A stretch of DNA of 64,000 nt, taken from contig VCAZ01000133.1 in assembly GCA_005784505.1 (NCBI GenBank), forward strand, positions 840,501-904,500, in the 5' to 3' direction. This document shows positions 37,370-49,785 of this stretch, in pieces. Position numbers and translations under genes: made by a program. This DNA comes from Bagarius yarrelli (taxonomy: Eukaryota; Chordata; Actinopteri; Siluriformes; Sisoridae). The notes under the pieces are model-generated. The model worked only from the letters and a program-made list of their open reading frames with translations, was not told where the DNA came from and did not search any database. Position 1 is the first letter of the stretch, and every line of letters begins with the position of its first letter.

Positions 37370-37600
37370 GTAGAGCACGGCCCTGCCACTCAATCTGGCG
37401 GTCATTAGCATTCATTACTAACGTTTGAAGTAGACGAAGGCCATTGTGTTATTGTGAAGGGTTTCGTATGGGACACACAATGACTTCTAACGCGCGCTGG
37501 GAAGACTGAAAAGAGCACAAGGAGAGAGAGACGGTCTAAACGAGCGCTTTATGCTAATGCCACATCCCGTCTAACCTGGACTCAATGAAGCCTTTTTTCC
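37370..37600. promoter_or_regulatory. Candidate conserved regulatory block
   Basis: GC-richer block with 'ctcaatctggcggtcattag' and repeated ATTAG/CATTA homeodomain cores, about 5.2 kb upstream of emx1. There is no reading frame of note. Regulatory role is an inference from composition. Confidence 0.3.
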
Positions 37601-37839
37601 TCAGGAAATTGAGTCGTTCCTGTTTTCTCAAGTGTTGAAGAGAAAAAGCAAGAAAAAAAGAGAAAGAGGTAGACAATAAAAGAGTGATAGAGTAAAAGAG
37701 TGGTAGGGCGACCCCTATCGAAAACATAAGAATAAATCATTAATATAGTATCCACTGTATAATACACCTTTTGCGTCCCACTTTCTCGCAGTTGGAAAAG
37801 TGCTTCGTTTGACACACACCCACACACCCATCGACACAC

Positions 37840-37850
37840 ACATACACATC

Positions 37851-37891
<41 letters not shown>
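37840..37891. repeat. (CA)n microsatellite
   Basis: About 45 bp of CA repeats preceded by interrupted CA-rich DNA from 37811. Confidence 0.95.
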
Positions 37892-37892
<1 letters not shown>

Positions 37893-38186
37893 GAAGCTGT
37901 TGTTTTCCAAGCTCGTTTAGACCGAGTAAAAAGCAGCAGCCAGCTAACCGTAGAGAACAGATTAGCTAAGCACACAGAGTTAATATAAAACAATGTGCTT
38001 GATTAGTTTATTAATGAATCAAGGTGCGAGAGCGTCAACCCCATTTTTAAAAACAGGTTAAACAGACCTACCGCATCCTCTCGCCTTCCGTCTCGTCTTT
38101 GTTTGTTGTCAACACCAGTGTCGGTTTATTGCTGTATGAATAATAAGTCCAGACAAGAAGCATTAGCTTCCGTTAAATGGTGCACA

Positions 38187-38275
38187 GCATCCATCCATCC
38201 ATCCATCTATACATCTATCTATTTATCCATCTATAATCCTAACCACGTGTCAATCGGGGTAACAAATTGGTGTGT
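38187..38275 (-). repeat. (CATC)n and SINE-end-like fragment
   Basis: The run 'catccatccatccatcta' and following tetranucleotide repeats resemble the end of the SINE-like family seen at 1636 and 40792. Only a short fragment remains. Confidence 0.4.
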
Positions 38276-39456
38276 TATGTAGGATTTATATTTATTTTAT
38301 TTAGTAGATGCCCTTGTGCAAAGTGATTTAAATGTTATTAGAGATCGATCAATAAATACACCCTAATATTAGTCTTACCCTCATCTGTCAGTCTTAAAAA
38401 TAAAATATATATAACATATTTTACAGGGCTAAATTCATTACTTAGAATCAAGTAATGATACTTGATGTCAGTCTGCTTTTTTATTATGTATGTATGCTCT
38501 TATTTACAGGAAAAGCAGTTGCACTTCTGTTCTGTTTTTTCCTGTACATTTTAATACCTATTATATGCATATAGATACTATAGTTAATGTACTTATTTAG
38601 TTAGCGAAGTTCATGATTTTTGCTTTTATAATGCATCTAATAAAGCAAAATGCATAATAAATACTCGAAAGATTTTCGTGGATACTTGTAATAATATATA
38701 TAATTAATATTTTATTTTAGTTACATTTTTTAGTAGACCAAATGTGTTTTAAAGTGGATACCAGCACAGAAATTTAGTTAACGAGCTTACCAAGTAGTGG
38801 CCTTTAACTTTATTTGCCTATTCCCTGCAGAGATTACCACAGGGAGTGAAAAGAGAAGCATATATGCTCAGACACTAATATAAATACATATAAAGGCATA
38901 ATTTACATTCAAAAACTGGACCTGTCAATATAAAACACCTTTGCTTTGTTATGTCTTCGACACAAGCACCAATTCCTAATAAGAGTTGCGAGTGCATATT
39001 CTGCTGTACTAAGATGCTCCACATGGGGGCAGTAGAGCATGTACAATTTTTAATAGAAATAAAAATGTTAGAATGTTTGATTTGGAAAAACATATGATTA
39101 AAATAAATGCTTGTTTTTACAACCAGTTTTGTAGATTTGTGAAAGAGGAAAAAAGAACATATTTATAACACATGTTCATGTATTGCAGCAAATTTACATT
39201 AAAGTTACAATATTTTCTTGAAATATTTATTCGGGTGAGCAACTAAAGCTCTAAGGGCAGTAATTTTGTTTAAAGAACGGATGTCAATAGAAAAAAAAAT
39301 CGATCAGAACTAAACGCACGTATTTTTATTTTTTTTTTTATTTAACACTTTTAAAAATTAATGCTTTTAGTTTAAATATTTATTAGGCTTTAAATTGATG
39401 ACCCTAATTTTGTAATACGCTTGTGAAAATTGATCAATCAACTTGATGACGTCACT

Positions 39457-39893
39457 GATGCTTGCCTACAAAGCCAAAAACGGAGCAGCATCCTCCTACG
39501 TCATCACTGCTCGCATAGCACCACGCTCCCTCAGATCCACAAGTACTGCTCGACTTGTTCCACCATCCCCTTAGGACACAAGGTAGATCTGTCTCAAGAC
39601 TTTTCTCTGTTCTGGCACCAAGATGGAATGAGCTTCCTATCAATGTCATAACAGCAGAGTCACTGGCCATCTTTAAGAGACGTTTGAAACCCACCTCTTT
39701 CTTAAATACCTAACTCTTGACATTAAAAAAAATCCCATGCTACTCTTTCAACAGTTTTTTTGTTGCTGTTGTTACATTGATTCGTGAACTATTGTGCCAG
39801 TATTGAGCTGTTCAATGATGTAACTCAAAACACTTTTGTACGTCGCCCTGAACACGAGCTGCTAAATGCTGTAAATATAAATTATTAAATAAA
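39457..39893 (+). mobile_element. 3' fragment of a CR1/L2-clade LINE
   Basis: It begins 'cttgcctacaaagccaaaaa' and continues with the C-terminal part of a reverse transcriptase-type protein (a segment like HKVDLSQDFSLFWHQDG near 39570-39630 in broken frame). The end 'gagctgctaaatgctgtaaa' is the 3' terminus. It is the same family as 50643-51026, with about the same end point, and is strongly 5'-truncated. Confidence 0.6.
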
Positions 39894-40241
39894 ATGTAAG
39901 TAAACAGTTTTTTTTGTAAAAACAAATAGTAATAATATTAATGATAAAAATAAAATAATAGTTTTTTTTAGGCAGTAGCATTTAACCTATAGACCTCTAG
40001 AGGGCGTCAGTGACCAGAAGGAATGCCACTACACAGTTCATGTGGGGAGAACGTTTACTCAAAGTCACTTGACATGCTTTATGTCACTGCACTACATACA
40101 GCTCAGCAGTTCTTAAGAGGCTCTCCTACTAATGCGTTCAAATCTCAGCTAATCATTAAGCAATATGGGGTCCACCAAGTCAGATAGTTAGTGAACGCCA
40201 GCCTGGTGACACATTTTAAAACAAGTAAAGAGCCAAATTGG

Positions 40242-40247
<6 letters not shown>

Positions 40248-40328
<81 letters not shown>

Positions 40329-40400
40329 AATGATCTAAAATTTAAAAGAGATCATATTGCTTTTATATCGGTACACATCCACTTTGGGACCCAAATAGTG

Positions 40401-40444
<44 letters not shown>
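40248..40444. repeat. (AT)n and (GT)n microsatellites
   Basis: An AT run of about 77 bp (40248-40324) and a GT run of about 42 bp (40403-40444) separated by 78 bp of ordinary sequence. Confidence 0.95.
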
Positions 40445-40449
<5 letters not shown>

Positions 40450-40549
40450 CTCCACATAGCTCCATTTCCTCACGCCTGAGTTTGCTGCAAGGTTAAATCT
40501 CTCACCCATCCTCCCATCGCTGCCTCTCCGTACGTCCCGCTTTCTCTCT

Positions 40550-40730
40550 CTCCCTCACAATCTATCTCTCCCTCTCAGCATGGCAGATTTTAATTCTGTG
40601 TTTGTGCAGATGGCTGGTTGCTCCATTAGTATTCATTACAGATTCCATGAGCTCTTAATTACGGAACGAGATGGAAAAGTGGCAGACAGAAATACTGGGT
40701 GAGACTTTCTCTCTCCATCTCTACCCCACC
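40550..40730. promoter_or_regulatory. Candidate conserved enhancer block upstream of emx1
   Basis: Complex, gene-like composition without a frame: 'attagtattcattacagatt' and 'gagctcttaattacggaacg' contain several ATTA homeodomain cores. It lies 2.1 kb upstream of the emx1 start. Function is inferred. Confidence 0.35.
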
Positions 40731-40791
40731 CAGCCCCCACCCTGGCACATTTCAAGAAAAATGTCAATTATAAATTATATATAAGTATTAA

Positions 40792-41045
40792 GGCTAGCAT
40801 GATAGCTAAGTGGTTAGCCTCTCAGCAAGAAGGTTCGTCTACCTGTCGGGGGTATTACTGTGTGGAGTTTGCATGTTCTCCTCGTGGGTTTACTCCAGGT
40901 ACTGCGGTTTCCTCCTACAGTCCAAAAACCTGTATGTTTAGTTGATTGGTAATTTACGTGTGTGTAGGTGTGTTTGGTTGTTTGTCTGTATGTGGCCCTT
41001 CATCCAATGACAGCTGGGTGAAATAAACAGGTATAGTCAATGGAC
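40792..41045 (+). repeat. SINE-like fish repeat, nearly full length
   Basis: The head is 'gatagctaagtggttagcct', followed by 'tgtggagtttgcatgttctc' and 'cggtttcctcctacagtcca', then 'caatgacagctgggtgaaat'. This is a widespread fish repeat with a tRNA-like head. A second copy enters at 63886. Confidence 0.7.
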
Positions 41046-41384
41046 AATTTCAAATAAGTATTAAAAACTTTTTAGTGAAGTACTAAAGTACTTTATACAC
41101 CTAGTGTGAATCAGACTCTATAGTCAGGTGCGACTGCCCCCATTCTTTCTCTCTGAACTTTGAGTTAAGTAAAGAAATAGACATTTAATATTCCCGTATA
41201 GTGCTGTTACCTTACAATATATAGACACGTTAAATATATAAGCTTCTGTTAATTTTTTATTTTGTTTGGTTATTTGTCATATATATTTAAATGTTGCTGC
41301 TTGTCGCATATTAAAATGAAAAGCTATAAAATCGCCAAGTTTTTTTTTTTCAATCATATTTTTTAAATACAATCATTTTTGCAG

Positions 41385-41660
41385 AATTATATAGATCTGT
41401 TGCTGCGCAGTGGCTCCATTGTGTATGCCGAGTGTGCATGTTCACGGGCTCTTTGCTTTCTAAATATGCCCTCAACATGTTGTTCTGCCGACTAATGCTT
41501 AGCTCTAATGATTTTCTAATGTGCACTGAGGATAACGAGCCCACGAAGCGGGTAATCATTACCTTTAAAACCACAAGATGAAACGCCCGTTGACCGGCCC
41601 CTCAGGAAAAGCGAGATGAGCTCTAAACTCAAAGCGCAGCGGAAGTTTATGAACTCAGCA
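41385..41660. promoter_or_regulatory. Candidate conserved enhancer block upstream of emx1
   Basis: A block with balanced base composition, 1.1-1.4 kb upstream of emx1, containing 'gccgactaatgcttagctct' and 'gcgggtaatcattaccttta', with several TAAT cores including the bicoid-type TAATC. No coding frame or repeat was found. Function is inferred. Confidence 0.4.
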
Positions 41661-42437
41661 ATAAATGAACCATTGTGTGTTTTTCATATCTGTCATATCT
41701 TAAACTATTAAAACATATTCCGTTTATAATACATTTTTTCATGTACGTATATGATCCAAGCTCCAAACTCCGGCATGTAGCCAACAGATTTAATGCTTGA
41801 TCTCTGTGAGCTGGAGAAACAGGTGGGGTCTGGATTTCACTCAGATTCCTATCGATGTCCAGCTTTGGAAACTCTGAGTTAATACGTTACTGTATATAAG
41901 ACGGGTCATGGCTTTTTATTAAAAGCCCCGATAGAAAAACAGATACGGTAGAGCAAAAAGTGCAACAGTTATTTTAGCCTTAACTAAAATTTGCTATATT
42001 GATAAACCTCAAAATATTTCACTTTTTTTAAGAAACGTTCTGCTAAAGTAAATGAATGTCAACCTTTTTTGAGAATAGACAACTGCATGCTGCATGAATC
42101 GATTTCATTGCATTTCACATCGCATGAAACTTTAAAAACGTTTCATCGTGACTGAAGGAGAAAGTTGTATAACAATAATATAATATTTATAATAAAATAT
42201 ATACTAATTGAAGTAAACATTGTTTTTGTTTTAAGCAGAACATTATTATTATTATTTTATAGGGATGATGATAAATAAAATAAAGACGGACAAATGTATG
42301 GTATGAATAAACTTTTTATTCGTTTGGTTTAAAGAATTTGATTATCCTCTGCGAAGAAACTAACCTGTTGGAGGCAGTAAGTGAATGATCAAACTAATAG
42401 TTCATTAGGTGGCCTAAATGAATGCACAGACAGCCCA

Positions 42438-42487
42438 CCAATAAGCAACGAGCGCTCGCAGTCACTGTCCAATCAGAGTGAGCCAAT
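42438..42487 (+). promoter_or_regulatory. emx1 proximal promoter with three CCAAT boxes
   Basis: CCAAT boxes at 42438-42442, 42469-42473 and 42483-42487, the first two 31 bp apart, lie about 300 bp upstream of the emx1 start. No TATA box is evident. If transcription starts just downstream, the leader contains two tiny upstream frames (42582-42608 and 42666-42677). Confidence 0.5.
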
Positions 42488-42774
42488 CTTGCGACTGCTT
42501 TTCGCCTCTGCACTCCAAATCTGTGAAGCTGCAGCCTCTCTCGTCTCACTTTTTCTTTAACACACAAACGCTGTTGGATTCATGGATGTACGCTGTTTGT
42601 GTTACTGAAGATATCAGTTACTGAAGTCATCATATTTATTTTTCTGCAGTTTTTTTTTTTAAAGAATGCCTTCTTGAAAAAGGGCTGTGTTGTAATAGAG
42701 GTCACTCTAAAGGTCTCGAAAAGGAGGTAAAGTCGTAGGTTATCTGCTGGACTTTGGCAGGACGAAGAGGGACT

Positions 42775-43275
42775 ATGTTCTCATCAGCAGGGAAGCGCGG
42801 TTTCACTATTGAGTCTTTGGTGGCGAAGGAGAGTCCATTAGGGGAAGACCCTATCCGCCCCACCCCGCTAAGCTACACAGCCCCCACAGACAGTTTTCTG
42901 AACGCTTATCCTAACTCAGCAGGTCGTGCGCTTTATCCCAACCACGAGCTTGTTTTCCCGGACGCCGTGCAGCACGCACCCATCGGCGTGCACCCGCATC
43001 AGCTCGGCGGCGCGCACCTCCAGCACCCGCACTTTTTCAGTACGCAACACCGCGAGCCCCTCAATTTCTACCCATGGGTCTTGCGAAACCGATTTTTTGG
43101 ACATCGGTTTCAAGGTAAATGTCGAGGATTAAAACAAGTTAGATCAGGTTGATCAAATTTTATTACTAAAGAGCATCTTGTATACGAAGGTATTGTGAAC
43201 AATAAAATAACAACAATTATAGCAGCCATGATAATAATAACAGCAATAGCCTAGTAATACATATACACATCATAA

Positions 43276-43323
<48 letters not shown>

Positions 43324-44235
43324 CCATTAAATATTCTTCAGAGCAAGCGCTTCAGAGTCAGACTACTGATACTTCATACAGATTATATAATTGCTGTTTT
43401 TATGCCACCATCTGTAATAAATTACAGCAGACGACTAGCTACTAAACTTGCTAGCTTGCTTCTATGCAGTACTTAAACTCTATTCTTTCCCAGAACAAAA
43501 ACATAATTAAAGCACATAAAACTAAATGTCAAATATGATAAAAAATAATTTTAGAGAATTTGGGATCAACATTGCAAATTCACACCAAGGCCATATCAAG
43601 ATGCTTAAGTTTCATAACATTGTACAATCATTGCTTTTGGATAAATAGCAGGTAAAGAAATGATTAAAAAGCCTTTTATTTACTGCCCTGACCGTATACC
43701 GTAACATTGCAAAGGATGTTATTAAGACAAACATTTGGATTATGCTGGTGAATACAGTAATATTTGTGATTGATGGAGTCTAATTATCTGTTTGTTGTGA
43801 CGATCCGCGAATTAACTGGAAGCAGGAAAAATAATGAGTGCCAGTTAACTTTGTTAATAGAAATCAACAAATTTAATATCTTATCTGAATATTTTCTCTT
43901 ATCTAATTTAACACTTTCCTCACTCTATTTCTTATCACGTGACACATTTGTAATAATTTATAAAGCCTATAAACAAGGGTTAGTTTCGGTTTTATAATAA
44001 ATTTTATGTAACTACAAAATGGCAGACATGGTTTTTTTTTTTAATATTTATTTTATTTATTTATGTTAAGGATATAAAATTACAAACTTTTACAACAATA
44101 AAACAAAAGTACTGCAGCCTATATACCTAATAACAATTATAACGAATGGACGAATAAATTGTATATAATTATAATTATATCGGACAATTATAGCTTTTCA
44201 ACACAGCAATAATTACGTGAAAAATAAATTACTGG

Positions 44236-44278
<43 letters not shown>

Positions 44279-46161
44279 TGTGATGAGTGGGTGTGTGAGA
44301 GTGTAAATATAGGTTTCTTTACGTGCATAAATAAACAAACAACAAGCTATAGGATGTTGACACACACGCACGCTAAAGTTTTTCTTTAGTCTATATGCTC
44401 AGCACCGGGTTTTTGGTGCCTGTTTGTGACTTGTTCTTCTTTTCTTTTCTTTGATATACTTTCTTTTACTTTTTATTTTTTTTAAGGGAATGACGTCTCA
44501 CACGACTCGTTGTTGCTTCACGGGCCTTTCGCACGAAAGCCCAAACGGATCCGGACAGCCTTCTCCCCCTCACAGCTCCTGCGCCTCGAGCGAGCTTTCG
44601 ACAAGAACCACTATGTGGTGGGAGCAGAACGCAAACAGCTCGCTAACAGTCTCAGCCTGTCTGAGACACAGGTACACAATATAACCCTCCAGATCTCAAC
44701 ACACACTCGGTACACAGCGGTTTGCCAAGAAATATACAGAATAAAAGTAATGGACTCTAAAGCTTGAATTAAAGAACAATTTACACTTTTAACAAATGCC
44801 TAAATAATGAAAAAAACGGGTTAAAATACAGACAAATTAACATGACAGAAAGACTTTGTAATAAATTTGAAAAAAATCTTTTATTATTATTATTATTATT
44901 ATTAAATTATGTTTTTTGTTTTCTAGGTCACAGCATAAAGCCAAAATATATATAAAAAAAATATGAGGCATTTAAAAAATATCCAGTTGCTTCCAAATAA
45001 GAGTATTTAAGGTTTTAGTTTAGTTTCAGCATGGAACTTTATTTCCGTGTTTCTGGTGACAAATAAAAACAGATTAAAAAATAGCAAAAATAACACATTA
45101 TGGTCGGTCAAATAATATTATATATAATATAATTTGGCAATTATATTTCTTTTAAAAATAATCCTAGACAGCAGCACGTAGTAAAACATAAAACATGAAT
45201 TAATCCAACAACGAAATAATTCAAATTATAAACACCTTTAAAAAAAACTAAAAAAAAATCTTTAGGACTTTAGGAATTATACTTATTGGTCCGAAATAAC
45301 AGACTACCGCCGGGTTTATATAAAAAAGGAATAGTGGCTAACAAGGTTATTTTACAGACAAAAACTCACCGAAAACTAAAAATAGTTTTCCTGAAATTGA
45401 CACACAGCTAATGCGTCTACCTAAATAAAAAACACGTCCCCTGGATTTATTAAAGCACAGTAATTAAAATTATTGCAGTGGTTATAAACATATTAATAAC
45501 TACACAGTTTAATAATTATAACAGGTCCAGTATTTTTCAGCAGAAAACTGATGCGCTTTGACCAATCTTTAGAACATATTTGATAATAAAGAAAAATATT
45601 ATTATTTAGTTATTATTTCTGACGCTTAAAAATATTTTAAAAAGGAAGTGTATTACGTTTAAGTATTTAATTTAAAATTATATTGTGAAATTAGAAATTA
45701 TTACGTAAACTGTAGGCTCAGTTTACTCAGTTGTCACGTGATTATTTGGCCCGCTTGTAGTGTTATAGAAACGACAAATTTCATTTTTATTTTATTTAAA
45801 GCATTTACATGAATACTATATTTTATTGTATTCATTTTAAAAAAAAACTTTTAAAAAATACTAGAAAAAATACTAATGCTATCTTGCAGTCATATTCCAC
45901 AGGTGCCATTTTTAAAAGTAGTAGTCCAGTATGTATAGTAAATGTACTATATCTTCTTGTATTAATTTTGCACTATGTTTTAATTTTCAAAAGGTGAAGG
46001 TGTGGTTTCAAAACCGCAGGACCAAGTACAAACGACAGAAGCTGGAAGAAGAGGGACCAGAAAGCTCACAAAAGAAGAAGGGTAATCATCACATCAACCG
46101 GTGGAGAATTGCCACCAAACAGGCTGGATCTGAGGAAATAGATGTCACATCTGACGCCTAA
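42775..46161 (+). CDS. emx1: Empty spiracles homeobox protein EMX1, 3 exons
   Basis: Transcription factor of dorsal telencephalon and other ectodermal territories. Exons: 42775-43114, 44487-44671 and 45994-46161 (230 aa plus stop), joined by a phase 1 and a phase 0 GT-AG intron. The protein starts MFSSAGKRGFTIESLVAKE, with the eh1 repressor motif FTIESLV at residues 10-16. Before the homeodomain is FYPWVLRNRFFGHRFQ, containing a hexapeptide-like YPWV. The Q50 homeodomain spans about 132-191 (RKPKRIRTAFSPSQLLRLER at its start), and the tail is KKKGNHHINRWRIATKQ. RNRFFGHRFQ and LLLHGPFARKP match EMX1 rather than EMX2, which has YRYLGHRFQ. Both introns contain AT-rich filler and an (ATT)n repeat at 43277-43323. 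No canonical AATAAA lies close after the stop, so the 3' end is not fixed. The gene appears intact. Confidence 0.95.
43277..43323. repeat. (TTA)n microsatellite in emx1 intron 1
   Basis: About 47 bp of perfect TTA trinucleotide repeat. Intron 1 also holds an AT run at 44243-44274. Confidence 0.95.
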
Positions 46162-46756
46162 ACCCTGTTTGTACCAGGCCAAAATTTACCCACAAGGCCA
46201 TAAAAAGCTCTATTTATTTAAGTTTTATTAAATTGTTAAACTTGGCTGCTGTGTGTGTGTAAGAGAGAGAGAGAGAGAGAGAAATATTTAGTTAGCATGT
46301 AGACGTTGTTCTTTTTTCACCCTTTGCAAATGTAAAGTAAAAAAGAGATATAAAAGTACGATTTTGCTCATTTTGAATACTGGCATCAAATGACTGCAAT
46401 TGAGGATCATTTCATTTTCCAGCTTGACCCAACTGTCATGCTCATGTATTTAACCTACTAATGACACTTACTAGATTCATACAGACTCGACCACATTTAA
46501 CATTTATATTTGACTATATATTGATTATATTGTATTTCAAATCAAGGAGCAGTTCAGGTCATTTTTCTTTCAGACAATGGATTCTATTTCAGCTACCATC
46601 GGATTTGTTTTCATATTTTTATTGAGGTTTTCCGGTAGGAGTTGACAGCGGCGGCAAAACAAACAAAATGTGATGCAAGGAATCACTTTACAGGCCAGTT
46701 TAGACATGATCTACCTTCAGTGTAAGGAGCTTCTTGTAAGGAGCTTTTTGTGCATA

Positions 46757-46794
<38 letters not shown>

Positions 46795-47055
46795 TGTGTG
46801 TGATGATCTGAATGCTTGGCTCTTGTTCAGTCATGGTAATGCAGGCTGCTGGATGCAGGTTACAGCGCCTAAATATTTCTCTAATTCATAAACAAAAACT
46901 ACTGAATATTTGCCAACTGTCACATGAATGCCTGTATAATGTACAGTACATTTAAAATATTATTTCCCCCAGGATGGGACCATAATAAAAAATATGTTTT
47001 AGAAACAACCCTGTTTCTCTTCTTTTCTCTCTCTCTCTATTTCTCTCTCTCTCTT

Positions 47056-47094
<39 letters not shown>

Positions 47095-48262
47095 ATCTCT
47101 CTTTCTCTCTCGCTCTCTCTCTCTCACACACACACAGACACACTTTACAGGATAAAATCTGCTGGTGTTATGTTCTTTAACATGCCTCAATAGTCTTGAA
47201 AAAGGAAAGGAATCCAGGTTAAACGAGCCTGCAGTTGACCTATCACCCTAGCATCTGACCCAAAGTCTGCAGTTGAGCTTTTGTCAAGTATAATGACAGT
47301 TGCAAAAAAGTCTTTACGTTTATTTTGAGTTTATAGGACACCTTATCCTGCACACAGGTGCATACAAAACACTGCATCTTTAACGCTCATCAGTCCATCT
47401 CATTTATAAACATGAATAAAAGGAAACAAATGAATAATTAAGGTAAAACTGGAACTAAACATGAATTCTGTAAAATGATAAGATATTTTAAAAAATATTG
47501 TTTAGTAGTTCAAAATTCTAAATTTACCTGAATTTGAGTTAAATATCATCTATCATATTTTTTTCTGTTATACATCAGAAAGATCAGGGATCAGAAAAAA
47601 AAATTGAATGTGTATTTTTGGCTGTATGCCTGAAGAGAGAGAAAGGTCTATTAACAAATTAGTACCCAGAATCACTTTCGCCTTGGTGAGACTACATAGA
47701 TGATGATGATGATAAAAACAATGTTAATATAATCAAATTAATGAATAAAATAAAAATAAAAACCTAAATAAAATAAATAATGCAAGTTTTCTTCAATTCG
47801 TGAAAATGGTAAGCAATACTTTAAAATAAACACCAATAATTCTTAAAAATAGCCTTTTTTTCAATTGTTCTTAAAGTAATGAGTTCCTTTTTTTCTCAGA
47901 TAGAAATATAGTTTGCATAGTTATAGTTATAGTTTTTTTAGTAGTATCATGGAAAAAATGGCTGTTTATTACCAGAAAACATGTACTAGATGTAAAAAAA
48001 TAGTTAAGAAAAATGCCATTAAGCATGATAGAGCAATGACAAAAAGTTTCACATAACCGAAACAGCTGCAACTTGAACTATGAACATGCTGTATTATATA
48101 CGTTAATGAAGAAGTAAAGGAAAAAAATAATTACTCAGAGATTACAACTGTATAGTTCAATGTTTAAGTTTAAAGCAGGCAACACCAAATACTAATGCTT
48201 AGAAAATGTTCAAATTATTTAAATAATAAAATGGCTGTGCAGTGTGTTATATATATATATAG

Positions 48263-48323
<61 letters not shown>

Positions 48324-48646
48324 TTTAGGAGTATCTAGATATAGACATTATATATAGATTACTTGGAAAATATGTCAGATGCTTTGTTTACTGAAAACTC
48401 AAATTTTTGTAAATTTCTGAACATAAATGCATAAAGGGCAAATATGTATAAATATCCACATAGTGCTATATTGATAAGACTATTTATCTGTCAGATATAA
48501 TATATAATAAATAATATAATAAAAATTAAAAATCATATAATGATGAGCATCTTTAAAAGTTAAAAAAAAATCTGTGTATCAAGTTATTTTTTAAATAGTA
48601 GAATTGACTGCAAAGGGTTTAAGCTCAATTTAAGTGTTAATGTATA

Positions 48647-48690
<44 letters not shown>

Positions 48691-48900
48691 CATTCCTTAG
48701 GCTGTTCTATATGGTTAATAATTGTGCATGCGGCTTCGTGTCACACCCTCAGTCACCATGGCCCATTGTTACATGTTGCCATGTGAACCAGGTAGAAAAA
48801 CAAAGGGATGCTCCCTCCAGACCTGTAGATGGCGCTAATGCCACCCGCTAATGATGGGACAAATTTCACACCATGTCAAGACATGTGCATCAAGACACTA
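46162..48900. other. emx1 3' region: UTR and intergenic DNA with microsatellites
   Basis: It probably contains the emx1 3' UTR. AATAAA hexamers occur at 46983 and 47414 but are not clearly linked to a transcript end. Microsatellites: GA at 46261-46283, GT at 46757-46795, CT at 47024-47125, AT at 48247-48319 and GT at 48648-48689. A CTCF-like CCTGTAGATGGCGCTA lies at 48822-48837. Confidence 0.5.
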
Positions 48901-49100
48901 ACAGAGGTTGGTAAAGTATCCAAAATCTCTACTTAAGTAAAATACAAGTACTAATGGAAATATTTACTAAAGTAAATGTAACTGTCTAAATAGTTGCTCA
49001 ATAAGAGTAAAAGAGTATCAAATTAAAAAAAAAGACTTAATGATTAGTTAGTAATTACTTCAGATCTGATTAACATGAAGCAAAAAATCATTTAAAGCTA
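48900..49100 (+). repeat. Fragment of a non-autonomous DNA-transposon-like repeat
   Basis: The segment reads 'ggttggtaaagtatccaaaa', 'tctacttaagtaaaatacaa' and 'gtaaatgtaactgtctaaat'. It resembles a fish repeat known for 'actcaagtaaaagtac' ends. No transposase is present. The boundaries and superfamily are uncertain. Confidence 0.4.
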
Positions 49101-49785
49101 CTTGACATGTTTTTACATCCGTCTTCTCCAAAGTTTCTCTGTTCTGCTTATATAAAACAGATTAAAGTAAAATAAAGCCAATCTCAGTCTTGTGTTGGAC
49201 ATTAACATCACATGATCTGTCATTTACAATTAAATCTCAAACAGATGTTTTTTTAACAGTTAACTCTGTTTTTTATTTTCCACCTTTTAAGAGCAGTGCC
49301 TTTAAAAATATACTGTATTTAAAAAAAACTGTACTGACGTGTCCGGGCGGCCCAGTTTTGCTGTTCAGTTTATTTAGTTTTGTGTTAAAATGATATGAAA
49401 TTTTAGTTTAGAATAAACTTTTGTTCATAAATGTGTTTGTTTGTAGGTTTGTTTGTCATTTCTTGTTCAAGAGCACATATTAGGAAAAACTGTTCGGACA
49501 GTGTAAAATGTGTGTAAAAAGGTCCAAGTACAATTATTAGTCTGGTTCAGATAAACATCATTTTAATATTTAGCGCTGCATGTTTTTTCAGTTTGGAGCT
49601 GGAATTCTTGTACGCTGCGATGTCAGTTTGTTTTGGTTTACACAGCATGCATCACATTATGAAACTATTCTTTTTAGACATATTGGAGTAAAAAACTCAG
49701 AAAAATTCAGAAAAAAAACTATTTACCTGTTAAATTTAACTGTTTATTTATTTTTATTTATTTAGTGATTACGTTTCCAGTGATC

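Noticed and set aside
37582..37993. Open frames with Cys-Val repeats
   Set aside because: Translation of the CA/GT microsatellite, with no splice support.
42754..42774. Upstream extension of emx1 frame
   Set aside because: It has no ATG; the ATG at 42775 gives the expected MF-x-x-A-x-KRGFTIE start.
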